Shown one piece after another: positions 27,906 to 36,086 of a stretch of DNA of 64,000 bases; positions within the stretch are counted from its first letter, which is position 1, and each line of letters starts with the position of its first letter. Under the pieces are notes generated by a model. It saw nothing but the letters and a program-made list of their open reading frames with translations. It was not told the DNA's origin and did no database searches. The position numbers were made by a program, and so were the translations under genes. This stretch comes from Bradyrhizobium sp. AT1 (GTDB lineage: Bacteria; Pseudomonadota; Alphaproteobacteria; Rhizobiales; Xanthobacteraceae), in contig NZ_JXDL01000001.1 in NCBI RefSeq assembly GCF_001590795.1, forward strand, positions 716,514-780,513, read 5' to 3'.

Positions 27906-29198
27906 ATGAGAGCGATATTCGGCAAGCTGCATCGCTGGGCGGGACTGCTCACGGCCGGATTCCTGTTTTTCTCCGGCATCACGGGGGCGATCATCTCCTG
28001 GGATCACGAGATCGATGACATCCTGAACAGCCATCTGTTCGACGTCACCAGCAAAGGCCCGGCTATCCCCTCGATCGAGCTCGCCAAAATGATCGAGCAG
28101 CGCGATCCCCGTGCGCGCGTGGTCTACCTCTTCATGACGCCGGAGCAGGGCCACTCGCTGTGGTTCTTCGTGATGCCGCGGATCGATCCTTCGACCGGCA
28201 AGCGATACGCGCTCGACTACAATCAGGTCTTCCTCGATCCCAACACCGGCGCGGAGCTCGGCCGGCGCTATTGGGGCGCGGTGTGGCCGGTGACGCGGGA
28301 GAACTTCGTCTCGTTTCTCTACAAGCTGCATTACACGATGCACATCCCGGAGTTCTGGGGCAGCGACCGCTGGGGCATGCGCGTGCTCGGCGTGATCGCC
28401 ATCATCTGGACCATCGATTGCTTCGTCGGCTTCTATCTGACGCTGCCATCGCGCCGGCGCGCCAAGGCGGCGCGGGCGCCTGCCGTGACGCGCCAGCTCG
28501 AGCGCGGCTTCTGGGCGCGCTGGGCGCCGGCCTGGACCATCAAGACCTCCGGCAGCGCCTACCGGATCAACTTCGACATCCATCGCGCCTTCAGCCTGTG
28601 GACCTGGGGTGTCCTGTTCATCATCGCCTTCACTGCGTTCTCGCTGAACCTCTATTTCGAGGTGTTCTCGCCGCTGATGAAGATGGTGTCGAACTATACG
28701 CCCACGCCCTATGAGCAGCGGCCTTATCGCGGTCTCGACGATCCCATCGAGCCGAAGGTCACCTTCGCCGAGATCGCGGCGCGCGCGGCAGCCGACGGCA
28801 AGGCGCGCGGCTGGACCATTCCGGTCGGCTCGATCAATTACGGCCCCGCCCATGGCGTCTATGCCGCCGCCTTCTTCCACCCCGGTGACGATCACGGCGC
28901 CGGCGGCGTTGGCCCGGCGCAGCTCTATTACGACAGCGAGGACGGCCGCCCGATCGGCGAGCGGCTGCCTTGGGTCGGCACCGCCGCCGATATCTTCGTG
29001 CAGGCGCAGTTTCCGCTGCATTCGGGCCGTATCGTCGGACTGTTCGGCCGTATCCTGATCTCGATCATGGGGCTGGTGGTCGCCGCGCTCTCGGTCACCG
29101 GTGTCGTGATCTGGTGGCGCAAGCGCCGCGCCCGGGTCCGGGTTCGCGAGACCGCGGCGATGCGCCTGAATGCCCGGCAACTGACGCCGGCGGAGTAG
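27906..29198 (+). CDS. PepSY-associated membrane protein (siderophore-iron reductase type)
   Basis: Inner-membrane protein of 430 residues with four predicted helices: about 12-33, 160-185, 235-258 and 375-398. It starts with the LHRWAGLLTAGFLFFSGITGAIISW motif (split around residue 20) and has conserved membrane-facing His residues (KLHRW, KLHYTMH, DIHRAF). Proteins of this family, such as FoxB, reduce or process iron from siderophores at the inner membrane. It lies directly downstream of the TonB receptor, which supports that role. Ligands for heme are only suggested by the His pattern. Confidence 0.83.
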   Translation: MRAIFGKLHRWAGLLTAGFLFFSGITGAIISWDHEIDDILNSHLFDVTSKGPAIPSIELAKMIEQRDPRARVVYLFMTPEQGHSLWFFVMPRIDPSTGKRYALDYNQVFLDPNTGAELGRRYWGAVWPVTRENFVSFLYKLHYTMHIPEFWGSDRWGMRVLGVIAIIWTIDCFVGFYLTLPSRRRAKAARAPAVTRQLERGFWARWAPAWTIKTSGSAYRINFDIHRAFSLWTWGVLFIIAFTAFSLNLYFEVFSPLMKMVSNYTPTPYEQRPYRGLDDPIEPKVTFAEIAARAAADGKARGWTIPVGSINYGPAHGVYAAAFFHPGDDHGAGGVGPAQLYYDSEDGRPIGERLPWVGTAADIFVQAQFPLHSGRIVGLFGRILISIMGLVVAALSVTGVVIWWRKRRARVRVRETAAMRLNARQLTPAE

Positions 29199-29200
29199 GG

Positions 29201-30091
29201 TTAGCCGAAGCGATGTTCTGGAAGGCCCTGCGCGACGCCGTGAATGGCGAGAACATGACCGGCCTGCGGCTCGATGCTCAGCTGGCGCTGATCCAGGAAC
29301 TTTCTCGCCGTCGTGACATACAGCGTTTTGAGATCGCTGCCTCCGAAGCACAGGCAGGTCGGATTGGTCACGGGCATCGGGATGATGGTATCGATCTGCC
29401 CGTCCGGCCGGTATCGCACGACCCGGCCGCCGGAAAAGAAAGCCGTCCATAGCCCGCCGGCAGCATCGACGCACGCGCCGTCGGGTCTTTCTTTGGAATC
29501 GCTATAGTCTGCAAACAAGCGCCTGTTTCGGATCACGCCGTCATCGACATCAAAGTCGAACATCCAGGTGCAGTATCGCCGCGTGTCCGTGAAATAGAAC
29601 GTGCGATTGTCGGGTGAGAACGCAATTCCGTTCGTGACGATGACGTCGCCGAAAATGCGGGCCACCTGACCGTCGCCGGTCACGCGATACAACGAGCCGT
29701 TCGGACGATGCAGCTGATTGTCCATGGTGCCGATCCACAGGCGGCCGCGGGCATCCACGCGGCCGTCGTTGAGGCGGTTGTCCAGGCCGTGCTCGACCTC
29801 GCAGAGTTGACCGGGGGAGACATCTTCGCAAGAACCACGAGTGAGACGCAGATCGCGCGCCAGCAGATGCGAGCCGTCCGCCGTCAAGGCCTGGCTGCCC
29901 AGGAATTGGCAGTCGCGGGAGGCAACGTGATGGGCGCCCGTCGCCGGATCGAAGGATTGATGAAGCCTGCCGTCGACGTCGATCCACCACAGCTTGCGGG
30001 ACCGATCGCACCACAATGGCGTCTCGCCGAGAATATCCGCGCTCGCGACCGCGATCTCAACCCGATGCGCGGGGATCGTAGCCGGGCTCAT
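29201..30091 (-). CDS. SMP-30/gluconolactonase/LRE family protein
   Basis: Six-bladed beta-propeller hydrolase of 296 residues that opens sugar-acid or related lactones using one divalent metal. Metal ligands expected in the family are visible: Glu in ILGETPLWCD, Asn in VTNGIAFSPD and Asp in KERPDGACVD; the substrate-side RLNDGRVDARGRLWIGTM is also present. It is the gene next to the GntR regulator on the same strand (21-bp gap). It is divergent from the TRAP/AroQ genes, suggesting that the imported substrate passes through a lactone. The exact lactone is unknown. Confidence 0.88.
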   Translation of the reverse strand: MSPATIPAHRVEIAVASADILGETPLWCDRSRKLWWIDVDGRLHQSFDPATGAHHVASRDCQFLGSQALTADGSHLLARDLRLTRGSCEDVSPGQLCEVEHGLDNRLNDGRVDARGRLWIGTMDNQLHRPNGSLYRVTGDGQVARIFGDVIVTNGIAFSPDNRTFYFTDTRRYCTWMFDFDVDDGVIRNRRLFADYSDSKERPDGACVDAAGGLWTAFFSGGRVVRYRPDGQIDTIIPMPVTNPTCLCFGGSDLKTLYVTTARKFLDQRQLSIEPQAGHVLAIHGVAQGLPEHRFG

Positions 30092-30112
30092 CCGGGATTC
30101 CCGCTCCAGCCG

Positions 30113-30772
30113 TCAGTTGCTCTTCCAGGAGGACAGCGCATGCGCGACGCAGCCATTGATATGGTCGGCGAGGACCGCCCTGGCCGTCTTGATGTCCCGT
30201 TTCAGGGCGCATTCCAGCAAGGCCTTGTGCTGGTTGATCGTCTCGGCGCCGCGATAGCGCAGCGCGTAGCGGAAGTATTTGTCGAACACGACCGAGTGGG
30301 TCTGCATCAACTCGCGCGAGCCGCAAGCAGAGATCAGCGCCTGGTGAAATTCGCCGTCATAACGCTTGCGCAACTCGGGATCATCGCCCTCCGCGAGGAC
30401 GGTGCGTTCGGTGGCCGCCAGCTTGTGGTGCGCTGAAACCACGCGGCCCTCCCACTCGACGTCGCCGGCGCGGAACGATTCAGCCATCGCGTGATGCTCC
30501 AGGAGGATGCGCAGATCGGCGAGCTCCCGCAAATTCTGGATTGATACAGGCGCCACCTCGAATCCGCGTTGGCCTTCGGCAACGACGAAGCCCTCGGAGG
30601 TCAGGCGATTGAGGATCTCGCGCAATGTGCTGATGCTGACGCCGTAATCTTCCTTCATGGCGTCGAGCCTGAGACGCCCGGATGGCGTCAGCACCCCGAA
30701 AATGATGTCGGAGCGAATGCGCTGGTAGCCGCTGTCGCCCGCCGAGAGGGGCCGTTCATCAACTGCCGTCAT
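30113..30772 (-). CDS. GntR-family regulator, FadR/FCD subgroup
   Basis: Regulator of 219 residues. It has an N-terminal winged helix (GYQRIRSDIIFGVLTPSGRLRL, then YGVSISTLREILNRLTSEGFVVAE) and a C-terminal all-helical FCD domain with likely metal or acid ligands in RYDGEFHQALI and DHINGCVAHAL. FCD regulators sense small carboxylic acids and usually repress neighbouring uptake and catabolic genes. It lies between the SMP-30 gene and the divergent TRAP genes. Two dyads with 6-base spacers at 30879-30921 are good operator candidates. Confidence 0.9.
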   Translation of the reverse strand: MTAVDERPLSAGDSGYQRIRSDIIFGVLTPSGRLRLDAMKEDYGVSISTLREILNRLTSEGFVVAEGQRGFEVAPVSIQNLRELADLRILLEHHAMAESFRAGDVEWEGRVVSAHHKLAATERTVLAEGDDPELRKRYDGEFHQALISACGSRELMQTHSVVFDKYFRYALRYRGAETINQHKALLECALKRDIKTARAVLADHINGCVAHALSSWKSN

Positions 30773-30878
30773 GCTTTCCAGACCCCGTTTGTCCCGATCG
30801 CGCCGCTCCGTCCGGACGGACGAACATCAATGCTGACAGCAATATAACAGAGTCCGGACGCCTGACGTCTAGAAGAAT

Positions 30879-30896
30879 ATCATATGAAACTATGAT
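30879..30896 (+). promoter_or_regulatory. Candidate GntR operator, dyad ATCATA-N6-TATGAT
   Basis: Perfect 6-bp inverted repeat with a 6-base spacer in the divergent region between the GntR gene and dctP. It lies just upstream of the predicted dctP -35 box at 30903. FCD-type GntR proteins bind short palindromes of this size. The dyad is seen; binding is inferred. Confidence 0.45.
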
Positions 30897-30902
30897 CCTC
30901 AT

Positions 30903-30931
30903 TTGACATGTCGATTCATGTATGTTCTCTA
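30903..30931 (+). promoter_or_regulatory. Predicted dctP promoter with internal second dyad
   Basis: TTGACA (30903-30908) matches the -35 consensus perfectly. A weak -10 (TCTCTA, 30926-30931) follows after 17 bp. The spacer holds a second dyad, ACATG-TCGATT-CATGT (30906-30921), with the same 6-base spacing as the upstream dyad. A repressor bound there would block transcription of the TRAP genes. Confidence 0.45.
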
Positions 30932-31001
30932 AATAAACGGAGGGCACGAAAGATAATGGCTTAAGCCGCAGTTCGTGCTCGCTCGCATAGGGGAGGAAGC
31001 G

Positions 31002-32018
31002 ATGAGCTTGTTGGTACGGGCGCTGTCTGCGACGGCGATCTGCGTGGCGCTGACGGTCGGCGCATCTGCCGAAGATATTCAGGAGCGCACAATCAGGTGG
31101 GGCCACCTGAACAATACCGATCACCCCGTGAGCATGGGCGTGCAGAAGTTTGCCGAGATCCTGCTCGCCAAGAGCGGAGGCAAGATGAAGGTCCGGGAAT
31201 TCGCGGCCTCACAGCTCGGCAACGAATTGCAGCAGCAATCCGCGCTGCGCGGCGGCACCCAGGAGATGCTGTCGGCCTCCACGACCTCACTCGCGACCGT
31301 CATTCCCGAGTTCGGCCTCATCGATTTCCCGTTCCTGTTCAACTCGACGGAGCAGGCCGATGCTCTCGGCAGCGGCAAGTTCGGCAAGGCGATGCTCGAC
31401 ACGCTGCCGGCGAAGGGGCTGACCGGCCTGGGTTATTGGGGCCTCGGCTTCCGCAACGTCACCAACAGCACCCGCCCGATTACCAAGCTCGAAGACTTCA
31501 GCGGGCTCAAGCTTCGCGTCATTCCGAACCCGGTCTATCTGGAAAGCTTCAGCGCCTTTAAGGCCAACCCGGTCCCGATGGCCTTCGGCGAGCTGTATTC
31601 GGCGCTGGAGACCCGCACTGTCGACGGCCAGGAGAATCCGTACACGGTCATCCTCTCGAACAAATTCTACGAAGTGCAGAAATACGTCTCTGCCACAAAT
31701 CACACCTTCACCCTGAACATCATCCTGGTGAGCAAGGCATTCTGGGACAAGCTGTCGCCGACCGAGCAGCGCCTGATGCGCGAAGCTTACGAGGAAAGCC
31801 GTGGCTATCAGAAGGAGCAGACCCGCCTTCAGACCGAAAAGGCTCTGGCGGAGCTGCAGGCCAAGGGCATGCAGTACAATGCGATCGCTCCCGAAGAGAC
31901 CGAGCGCATGCGGAAGGCGGTTCAACCCGTCGTCGAAAAGATCTCGGCCAATTTGCGTGCCGAGACGGTGAAGCTGTTCAACGAAGAGGTCGAGCGCATC
32001 CGCAAGGACGTGAAGTAG
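31002..32018 (+). CDS. dctP: TRAP transporter substrate-binding protein (DctP family)
   Basis: Periplasmic solute-binding protein of 338 residues with an N-terminal Sec signal (MSLLVRALSATAICVALTVGASA). Family marks are RWGHLNNTDHPVSMGVQKFAE, GNELQQQSALRGGTQEM and the substrate-arginine region LKLRVIPNPVYLESFSAFKANPVPMAFGELYSALETRTVDGQENP (residues about 168-212). GGGGAGGAAG precedes ATG 31002. It is followed by a hairpin, then dctQ and dctM. The GntR, SMP-30 and AroQ-like neighbours suggest a hydroxylated carboxylic acid as ligand. Confidence 0.9.
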   Translation: MSLLVRALSATAICVALTVGASAEDIQERTIRWGHLNNTDHPVSMGVQKFAEILLAKSGGKMKVREFAASQLGNELQQQSALRGGTQEMLSASTTSLATVIPEFGLIDFPFLFNSTEQADALGSGKFGKAMLDTLPAKGLTGLGYWGLGFRNVTNSTRPITKLEDFSGLKLRVIPNPVYLESFSAFKANPVPMAFGELYSALETRTVDGQENPYTVILSNKFYEVQKYVSATNHTFTLNIILVSKAFWDKLSPTEQRLMREAYEESRGYQKEQTRLQTEKALAELQAKGMQYNAIAPEETERMRKAVQPVVEKISANLRAETVKLFNEEVERIRKDVK

Positions 32019-32041
32019 CCGCTTCTTCGCCACGCAGGTGC

Positions 32042-32064
32042 CGAGCCGGCACTTTGCCGGCTCG
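32042..32064 (+). terminator. Intercistronic hairpin between dctP and dctQ
   Basis: Perfect 10-bp stem, CGAGCCGGCA and TGCCGGCTCG, with a 3-base loop. It has no T-run. Such hairpins between a binding-protein gene and its permease genes usually stabilise or partly terminate the upstream mRNA, giving more binding protein than permease. Confidence 0.6.
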
Positions 32065-32091
32065 AGCCCTCGATTTGCCCGGACGTCACGC

Positions 32092-32601
32092 ATGGCGCGA
32101 GCTCTCGACCTCTATTGCACGTTCCTGAAGGCCGTCATTGCCGCGTGTCTCGCCGTCATGGTGGTGCTGGTGTTCGGCAACGTCGTGCTGCGCTACGGCT
32201 TCAACTCCGGCATTGCCATTTCCGAGGAACTGTCGCGGTGGCTGCTGGTCTGGTTGACCTTCCTCGGCGCCATCGTCGCGATGCGCGAACACGCGCATCT
32301 CGGCGTCGATAGTCTGATCCGGATGCTGCCGGCTTACGGCAAGCGCATCTGCTTCGTCATCAATTATTGCCTGATGCTGTTTGCCGACTGGCTTTTGCTC
32401 TCGGGCAGCTGGCGCCAGACCATCATCAACATCGACGATCGGGCGCCGGCCACCGGCCTGTCGCTCGGGATCTTCTACGGCGTCGGTGTGGTCTTCGGCG
32501 TGTCCGCCGGCGTGATCCTGCTCTACGACCTCTTTCGTGTGCTCAGCGGTCAGGCCAGCGAATCCGACATGGTGGCCGTCAAGGAATCGGAAGAGCACTG
32601 A
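32092..32601 (+). CDS. dctQ: TRAP transporter small permease DctQ
   Basis: Inner-membrane subunit of 169 residues with four predicted helices (about 12-34, 46-66, 84-106, 126-148). It has the family motif EELSRWLLVWLTFLGAIVAMREHAHLGVD (spread over 44-72). ATG 32092 is the first codon of the conserved region; the frame continues upstream without similarity. It lies between dctP and dctM. Confidence 0.88.
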   Translation: MARALDLYCTFLKAVIAACLAVMVVLVFGNVVLRYGFNSGIAISEELSRWLLVWLTFLGAIVAMREHAHLGVDSLIRMLPAYGKRICFVINYCLMLFADWLLLSGSWRQTIINIDDRAPATGLSLGIFYGVGVVFGVSAGVILLYDLFRVLSGQASESDMVAVKESEEH

Positions 32602-32662
32602 TGTTGTCGCATGGAGCCTTGCCGGCCGACGCTCACATCCTGCAAACCGGCAGGACCCTGCC

Positions 32663-33943
32663 ATGACGATCGCTGTTTTCACCCTTTCGCTGCTCGGGGC
32701 CATGGCGCTCGGCATGCCGATCGCCTTTGCGCTGATCGTCTGCGGCGTTGCGCTGATGAGCACGATCGACATGTTCGACGCCCAGATCGTGGCGCAGAAT
32801 GTCATCAATGGCGCCGACAGTTTTCCCCTGATGGCGATTCCGTTCTTCATGCTCGCCGGCGAGATCATGAACAAGGGGGGGCTGGCCAAGCGCATCGTCA
32901 ACGTCGCGCTGATCGCGGTCGGGCATTTTCGCGGCGGCCTTGGTTACGTCACCATCCTGGCCTCGTGCATTCTTGCTTCGCTGTCGGGCTCGGCGGCGGC
33001 CGACGCCGCGGCGCTGGCGGCGTTGCTGGTACCGATGATGGTGGCGGCGGGGCACAACAAATCCCATGCAGCGGGTCTGGTGGCGGCCGGCGGCATCATC
33101 GCCCCCGTGATTCCGCCCAGCATCGGCTTCGTCATCTTCGGCGTCGCCGCCGGGGTCTCGATTTCCAAGCTGTTTCTGGCCGGCATCGTGCCCGGGCTGC
33201 TGCTCGGAGCCGGGCTGTGCCTCGCCTGGGCGTGGGTGGTGCGGCAGGAGAACCTGACGCCGCCGCCACGGGCCTCGTTGTCCGAGATCGTGAAGGCCGT
33301 CGTCGACGGCTTCTGGGCGCTGATGCTGCCCGTCATCATCGTCGTCGGCCTGCGTTTCGGCATCTTCACGCCGACGGAAGCTGCGGTGGTGGTCGCCGTC
33401 TATTCGCTCTTCGTGGCAACCTGCATCTATCGCGAGCTGAAGCTGACCCAGCTCTACGACGTGTTCGTCTCCTCCGCGGTGACGACGAGCATCGTGATGT
33501 TTCTGATCGCCGCAGCTCTCGTGTCGTCCTGGCTCATCACGGTATCGGAGATCTCGACCCAGATCGTCCATCTCCTGAAGCCGTTCATGGGCAACAACAC
33601 GCTTCTGATGCTGGCGATCATGGTCGTAGTGGTGATCGTGGGAACGGCCCTCGATATGACGCCTACGATCCTCATCCTCACGCCAATATTGATGCCGATC
33701 GTCAAGGCGGCCGGCATCGACCCCGTCTATTTCGGCGTCCTCTTCATCATCAACAACGCCATTGGCCTCATCACCCCGCCGGTCGGAGTGGTGCTGAACG
33801 TCGTCTGCGGCGTCTCAAGGATCAGCATGGAGGAGATCGTCAAGGGCGTATGGCCCTTCATGATCGCTCAGCTGGTCGTGCTGTTCGCGATGGTGCTATT
33901 CCCGGGGCTGGTGACGATCCCGGCCAAGTGGTTTGGCGGCTAG
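32663..33943 (+). CDS. dctM: TRAP transporter large permease DctM
   Basis: Sodium-coupled transport subunit of 426 residues with about 12 helices. Family marks are FPLMAIPFFMLAGEIMNKGGLAKRI (spread over 52-76), SGSAAADAAALAALLVPMM, GGIIAPVIPPSIGFVIFG, and near the end ALDMTPTILILTPILMPIV and NNAIGLITPPVGVVLNVVCGV. The start is ATG 32663. It completes the dctPQM set and is followed 51 bp later by the AroQ-like gene. Confidence 0.92.
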   Translation: MTIAVFTLSLLGAMALGMPIAFALIVCGVALMSTIDMFDAQIVAQNVINGADSFPLMAIPFFMLAGEIMNKGGLAKRIVNVALIAVGHFRGGLGYVTILASCILASLSGSAAADAAALAALLVPMMVAAGHNKSHAAGLVAAGGIIAPVIPPSIGFVIFGVAAGVSISKLFLAGIVPGLLLGAGLCLAWAWVVRQENLTPPPRASLSEIVKAVVDGFWALMLPVIIVVGLRFGIFTPTEAAVVVAVYSLFVATCIYRELKLTQLYDVFVSSAVTTSIVMFLIAAALVSSWLITVSEISTQIVHLLKPFMGNNTLLMLAIMVVVVIVGTALDMTPTILILTPILMPIVKAAGIDPVYFGVLFIINNAIGLITPPVGVVLNVVCGVSRISMEEIVKGVWPFMIAQLVVLFAMVLFPGLVTIPAKWFGG

Positions 33944-33994
33944 AGATTTCATCGCGCTTTGGTTGCGCAGATTTGGCAAGAGAAGAGGGACAAA

Positions 33995-34489
33995 ATGACC
34001 GCACGGATCATAATCCTCAACGGACCCAATCTCAACTTCCTCGGCATCCGGGAGCCCCACATCTACGGCTCGACGACGCTGAAGGAAATCGAAGCCAGCT
34101 GCCGGGCCTTGGCCGATCAGCTCGAGGTCTCGATCTCGTTCCACCAGTCCAACATGGAGGGCGAGCTCGTCGAGCTCATCCAATCCGCCCATGGGAAAGC
34201 GGATGCGATCATCATGAACCCAGCGGCCTATTCCTTCACCTCGATCGCGCTGATCGATGCGCTGAAGATCTTCGAGGGACCGAAGATCGAGGTGCATATC
34301 TCGAACATCCATATGCGCGACGAGCTTCACCGCCACTCGGTCACCTCGAGCGCCTGCACGGCGGTCATTTGCGGTCTGGGCCCCTACGGCTATCTCGCCG
34401 CGATGCTGGCGGTTGTCCAGCGCATCGGACGATTGCCTGGGACGATCCCGGCCGCTCTTCACGGGCTCGCTGCTGCCGGCAAAGCTTAG
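33995..34489 (+). CDS. Type II 3-dehydroquinate dehydratase paralogue with altered active site
   Basis: A 164-residue AroQ-fold protein. The catalytic loop is intact (NGPNLNFLG, R19, Y24 in REPHIYG), as are N75, D88, E99, H101 (EVHISN) and R108. Numbering coincides with the M. tuberculosis enzyme as I recall it. Two residues that contact the C4 and C5 hydroxyls of dehydroquinate are changed: position 81 is Phe instead of His (NPAAYSFTS) and 112 is His instead of Arg (RDELHRHS). With its place in a TRAP/GntR island this suggests a catabolic dehydratase for a related compound. The general aroQ symbol is therefore not assigned. Confidence 0.85.
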   Translation: MTARIIILNGPNLNFLGIREPHIYGSTTLKEIEASCRALADQLEVSISFHQSNMEGELVELIQSAHGKADAIIMNPAAYSFTSIALIDALKIFEGPKIEVHISNIHMRDELHRHSVTSSACTAVICGLGPYGYLAAMLAVVQRIGRLPGTIPAALHGLAAAGKA

Positions 34490-34500
34490 GGGAGGGCGGA

Positions 34501-35157
34501 ATGCGCGGAGCGGGATTTCTCGCCATCTGGAGCGACGTTGAGGCGTACGATCTGACGGATTACCGGCACTGGTTGACGCGTGAGCACACCACCGAGCGCG
34601 TGACGACCAAGGGATTCCTGGCTGCGCGTGTGTTTCGCGCTGCAAGAGCCGACATCAACCGCTTCTTCATCCTGTATGAGCTGGAAGCGCCCGAGGTTCT
34701 CGATGGCGAAGCCTATCTGGCGCGCCTCAACGCGCCGACGCCGTGGTCGCAGCGCATCATGCCGAAACTCGGCAATTTCATGCGGGGCGGGGGCGTCATG
34801 CTCACGCGGGCGGGGAGGGGCGAGGGGGCAACGATCATGGCGCTGCGGATCGAGAAGCTGCCTGAAGATCCGCAAGGAATGGCCCAGGCACTCGTCGCCT
34901 GCGACGGAGTTGCCGCCGTGCAGATCGGCGCGACCGATCAGGCCCGGACCTCGGTGCCGACGACGGAGAAGGGCATGCGAAAGGCAGAAGGCTTTTTCGC
35001 GGGCCTCTTGTTGATCGAGGCGCTGGACGTGACGGCTTTGCAGGCCGCCCTTCACAAGGCCCGTGAGATTGCACCTGACGTCATGGACCGCGCGAGCGAG
35101 CCGGAGATTTATCAGAACATGTTTGCACTCGACGCTCGCATCGCGTATTTCGGCTGA
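34501..35157 (+). CDS. EthD-like / dimeric alpha-beta barrel family protein
   Basis: A 218-residue protein of unknown function with two similar halves. The first starts GFLAIWSDVEAYDLTDYRHWLTREHTTER (residues 5-33) and the second GATIMALRIEKLPEDPQGM, consistent with two ferredoxin-like units as in EthD or DUF4286-like proteins. Conserved His and Glu in the YRHWLTREHTTER segment resemble such folds. GGGGAGGG precedes ATG 34501, 11 bp after the AroQ-like stop, so it is co-transcribed. It may act on an intermediate of the same pathway. Confidence 0.65.
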   Translation: MRGAGFLAIWSDVEAYDLTDYRHWLTREHTTERVTTKGFLAARVFRAARADINRFFILYELEAPEVLDGEAYLARLNAPTPWSQRIMPKLGNFMRGGGVMLTRAGRGEGATIMALRIEKLPEDPQGMAQALVACDGVAAVQIGATDQARTSVPTTEKGMRKAEGFFAGLLLIEALDVTALQAALHKAREIAPDVMDRASEPEIYQNMFALDARIAYFG

Positions 35158-35169
35158 TCAGCACCGGAA

Positions 35170-35192
35170 GCCGTGCTACCGCCTGGCACGGC
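35170..35192 (+). terminator. Possible terminator hairpin after the TRAP/AroQ island
   Basis: Inverted repeat GCCGTGC (35170-35176) and GCACGGC (35186-35192) with a 9-base loop, 12 bp after the stop at 35157. It has no T-run. It may end the island transcript. Confidence 0.35.
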
Positions 35193-35263
35193 CCTCGCGG
35201 ATGAACCTTGCCGCAAGGTGAGGGCACAAAGAGAGAGATCACTCCCAAGTCCGCGGACGTTGA

Positions 35264-36079
35264 ATGAAATCGCTTGTCCTGCTCAGCCTGCTCGTCCTGG
35301 CGACGCCCGTCCATGCCGCCACGACCGAGCAGCACTACCTTGATCTGCGCGATCGCTACATCGCAAAATTCTCGAAGGCCAAGGAGAGCGACGAGACCTC
35401 CAGGCAGCATGATGCCGCTCTGAAGGAGCTGACAGGAGTACTGCGCGGCCTGGTCGGACCGGTCGCGATCAGGGGGCTGCCCGCAGAGGGCAAGTCGAAC
35501 GTCGACACGCTGTTCAGCGGTGACTCCGGCTTCGGTCATCTCGACGGTCTCGGCTTCGCTTCCGAAGGCGACAAGATGCAGGCCGTGGTGACCACCTCCG
35601 GGCTGCTCAAGCACTGGCTGCGCGAACGCCGCGGGGACGGCATGCCGCAGGAGATCGGAAGCGCGCTGACGTCAGACCGCTTCTACTATTACGCGATCCA
35701 GGACGCCGCTTTCGCCAAATATGCGGAATTGCCGGTCACCAAGCCAGCATCGGCGAGCGCCGCGGTCGCCGTGCTGGGCGTGCGCGGCAATGGCGACCTG
35801 AAGGGACCGCCGAGCGAGATTGGCGTCGTCGCGATCCAGGGCGACAAGGTCTTCTTCCTTGCCGTCAGCGGTGCCGTGAAGACGGCCGAGATCCCCGCCT
35901 GCGAGAAAGTCTGGAAGCAGATGATGGCCCGGAAGACGCCGCAGGACACCATGGCCAAAGAAGACCAGGCGATGGACGCCTACACCAAATGCTTCGCCAA
36001 GGAAGCACCAAGCCAGAGCTGGTTCGCGGCGGCCGTCAAGAAGGCGCAGAGCCAGCTGGATCTGCTGCCGCTGCGCTAA
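35264..36079 (+). CDS. Secreted protein of unknown function
   Basis: A 271-residue protein with a clear Sec signal peptide (MKSLVLLSLLVLATPVHA, cleavage after AxA) followed by a Lys/Glu-rich mature part. Two Cys (PACEKVW and YTKCFAKE) near the C-terminus could form a disulfide. No family is recognised. It is convergent with the nos cluster, ending 7 bp from the nosX stop, and does not clearly belong to either neighbouring system. Its function is not assigned. Confidence 0.75.
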   Translation: MKSLVLLSLLVLATPVHAATTEQHYLDLRDRYIAKFSKAKESDETSRQHDAALKELTGVLRGLVGPVAIRGLPAEGKSNVDTLFSGDSGFGHLDGLGFASEGDKMQAVVTTSGLLKHWLRERRGDGMPQEIGSALTSDRFYYYAIQDAAFAKYAELPVTKPASASAAVAVLGVRGNGDLKGPPSEIGVVAIQGDKVFFLAVSGAVKTAEIPACEKVWKQMMARKTPQDTMAKEDQAMDAYTKCFAKEAPSQSWFAAAVKKAQSQLDLLPLR

Positions 36080-36086
36080 CTTGCGA

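Noticed and set aside
32611-34500. Continuous plus-strand frame running through dctM and aroQ in another phase
   Set aside because: Arg/His-rich shadow; only its last part (34501-35157) with its own ribosome site is a real gene.
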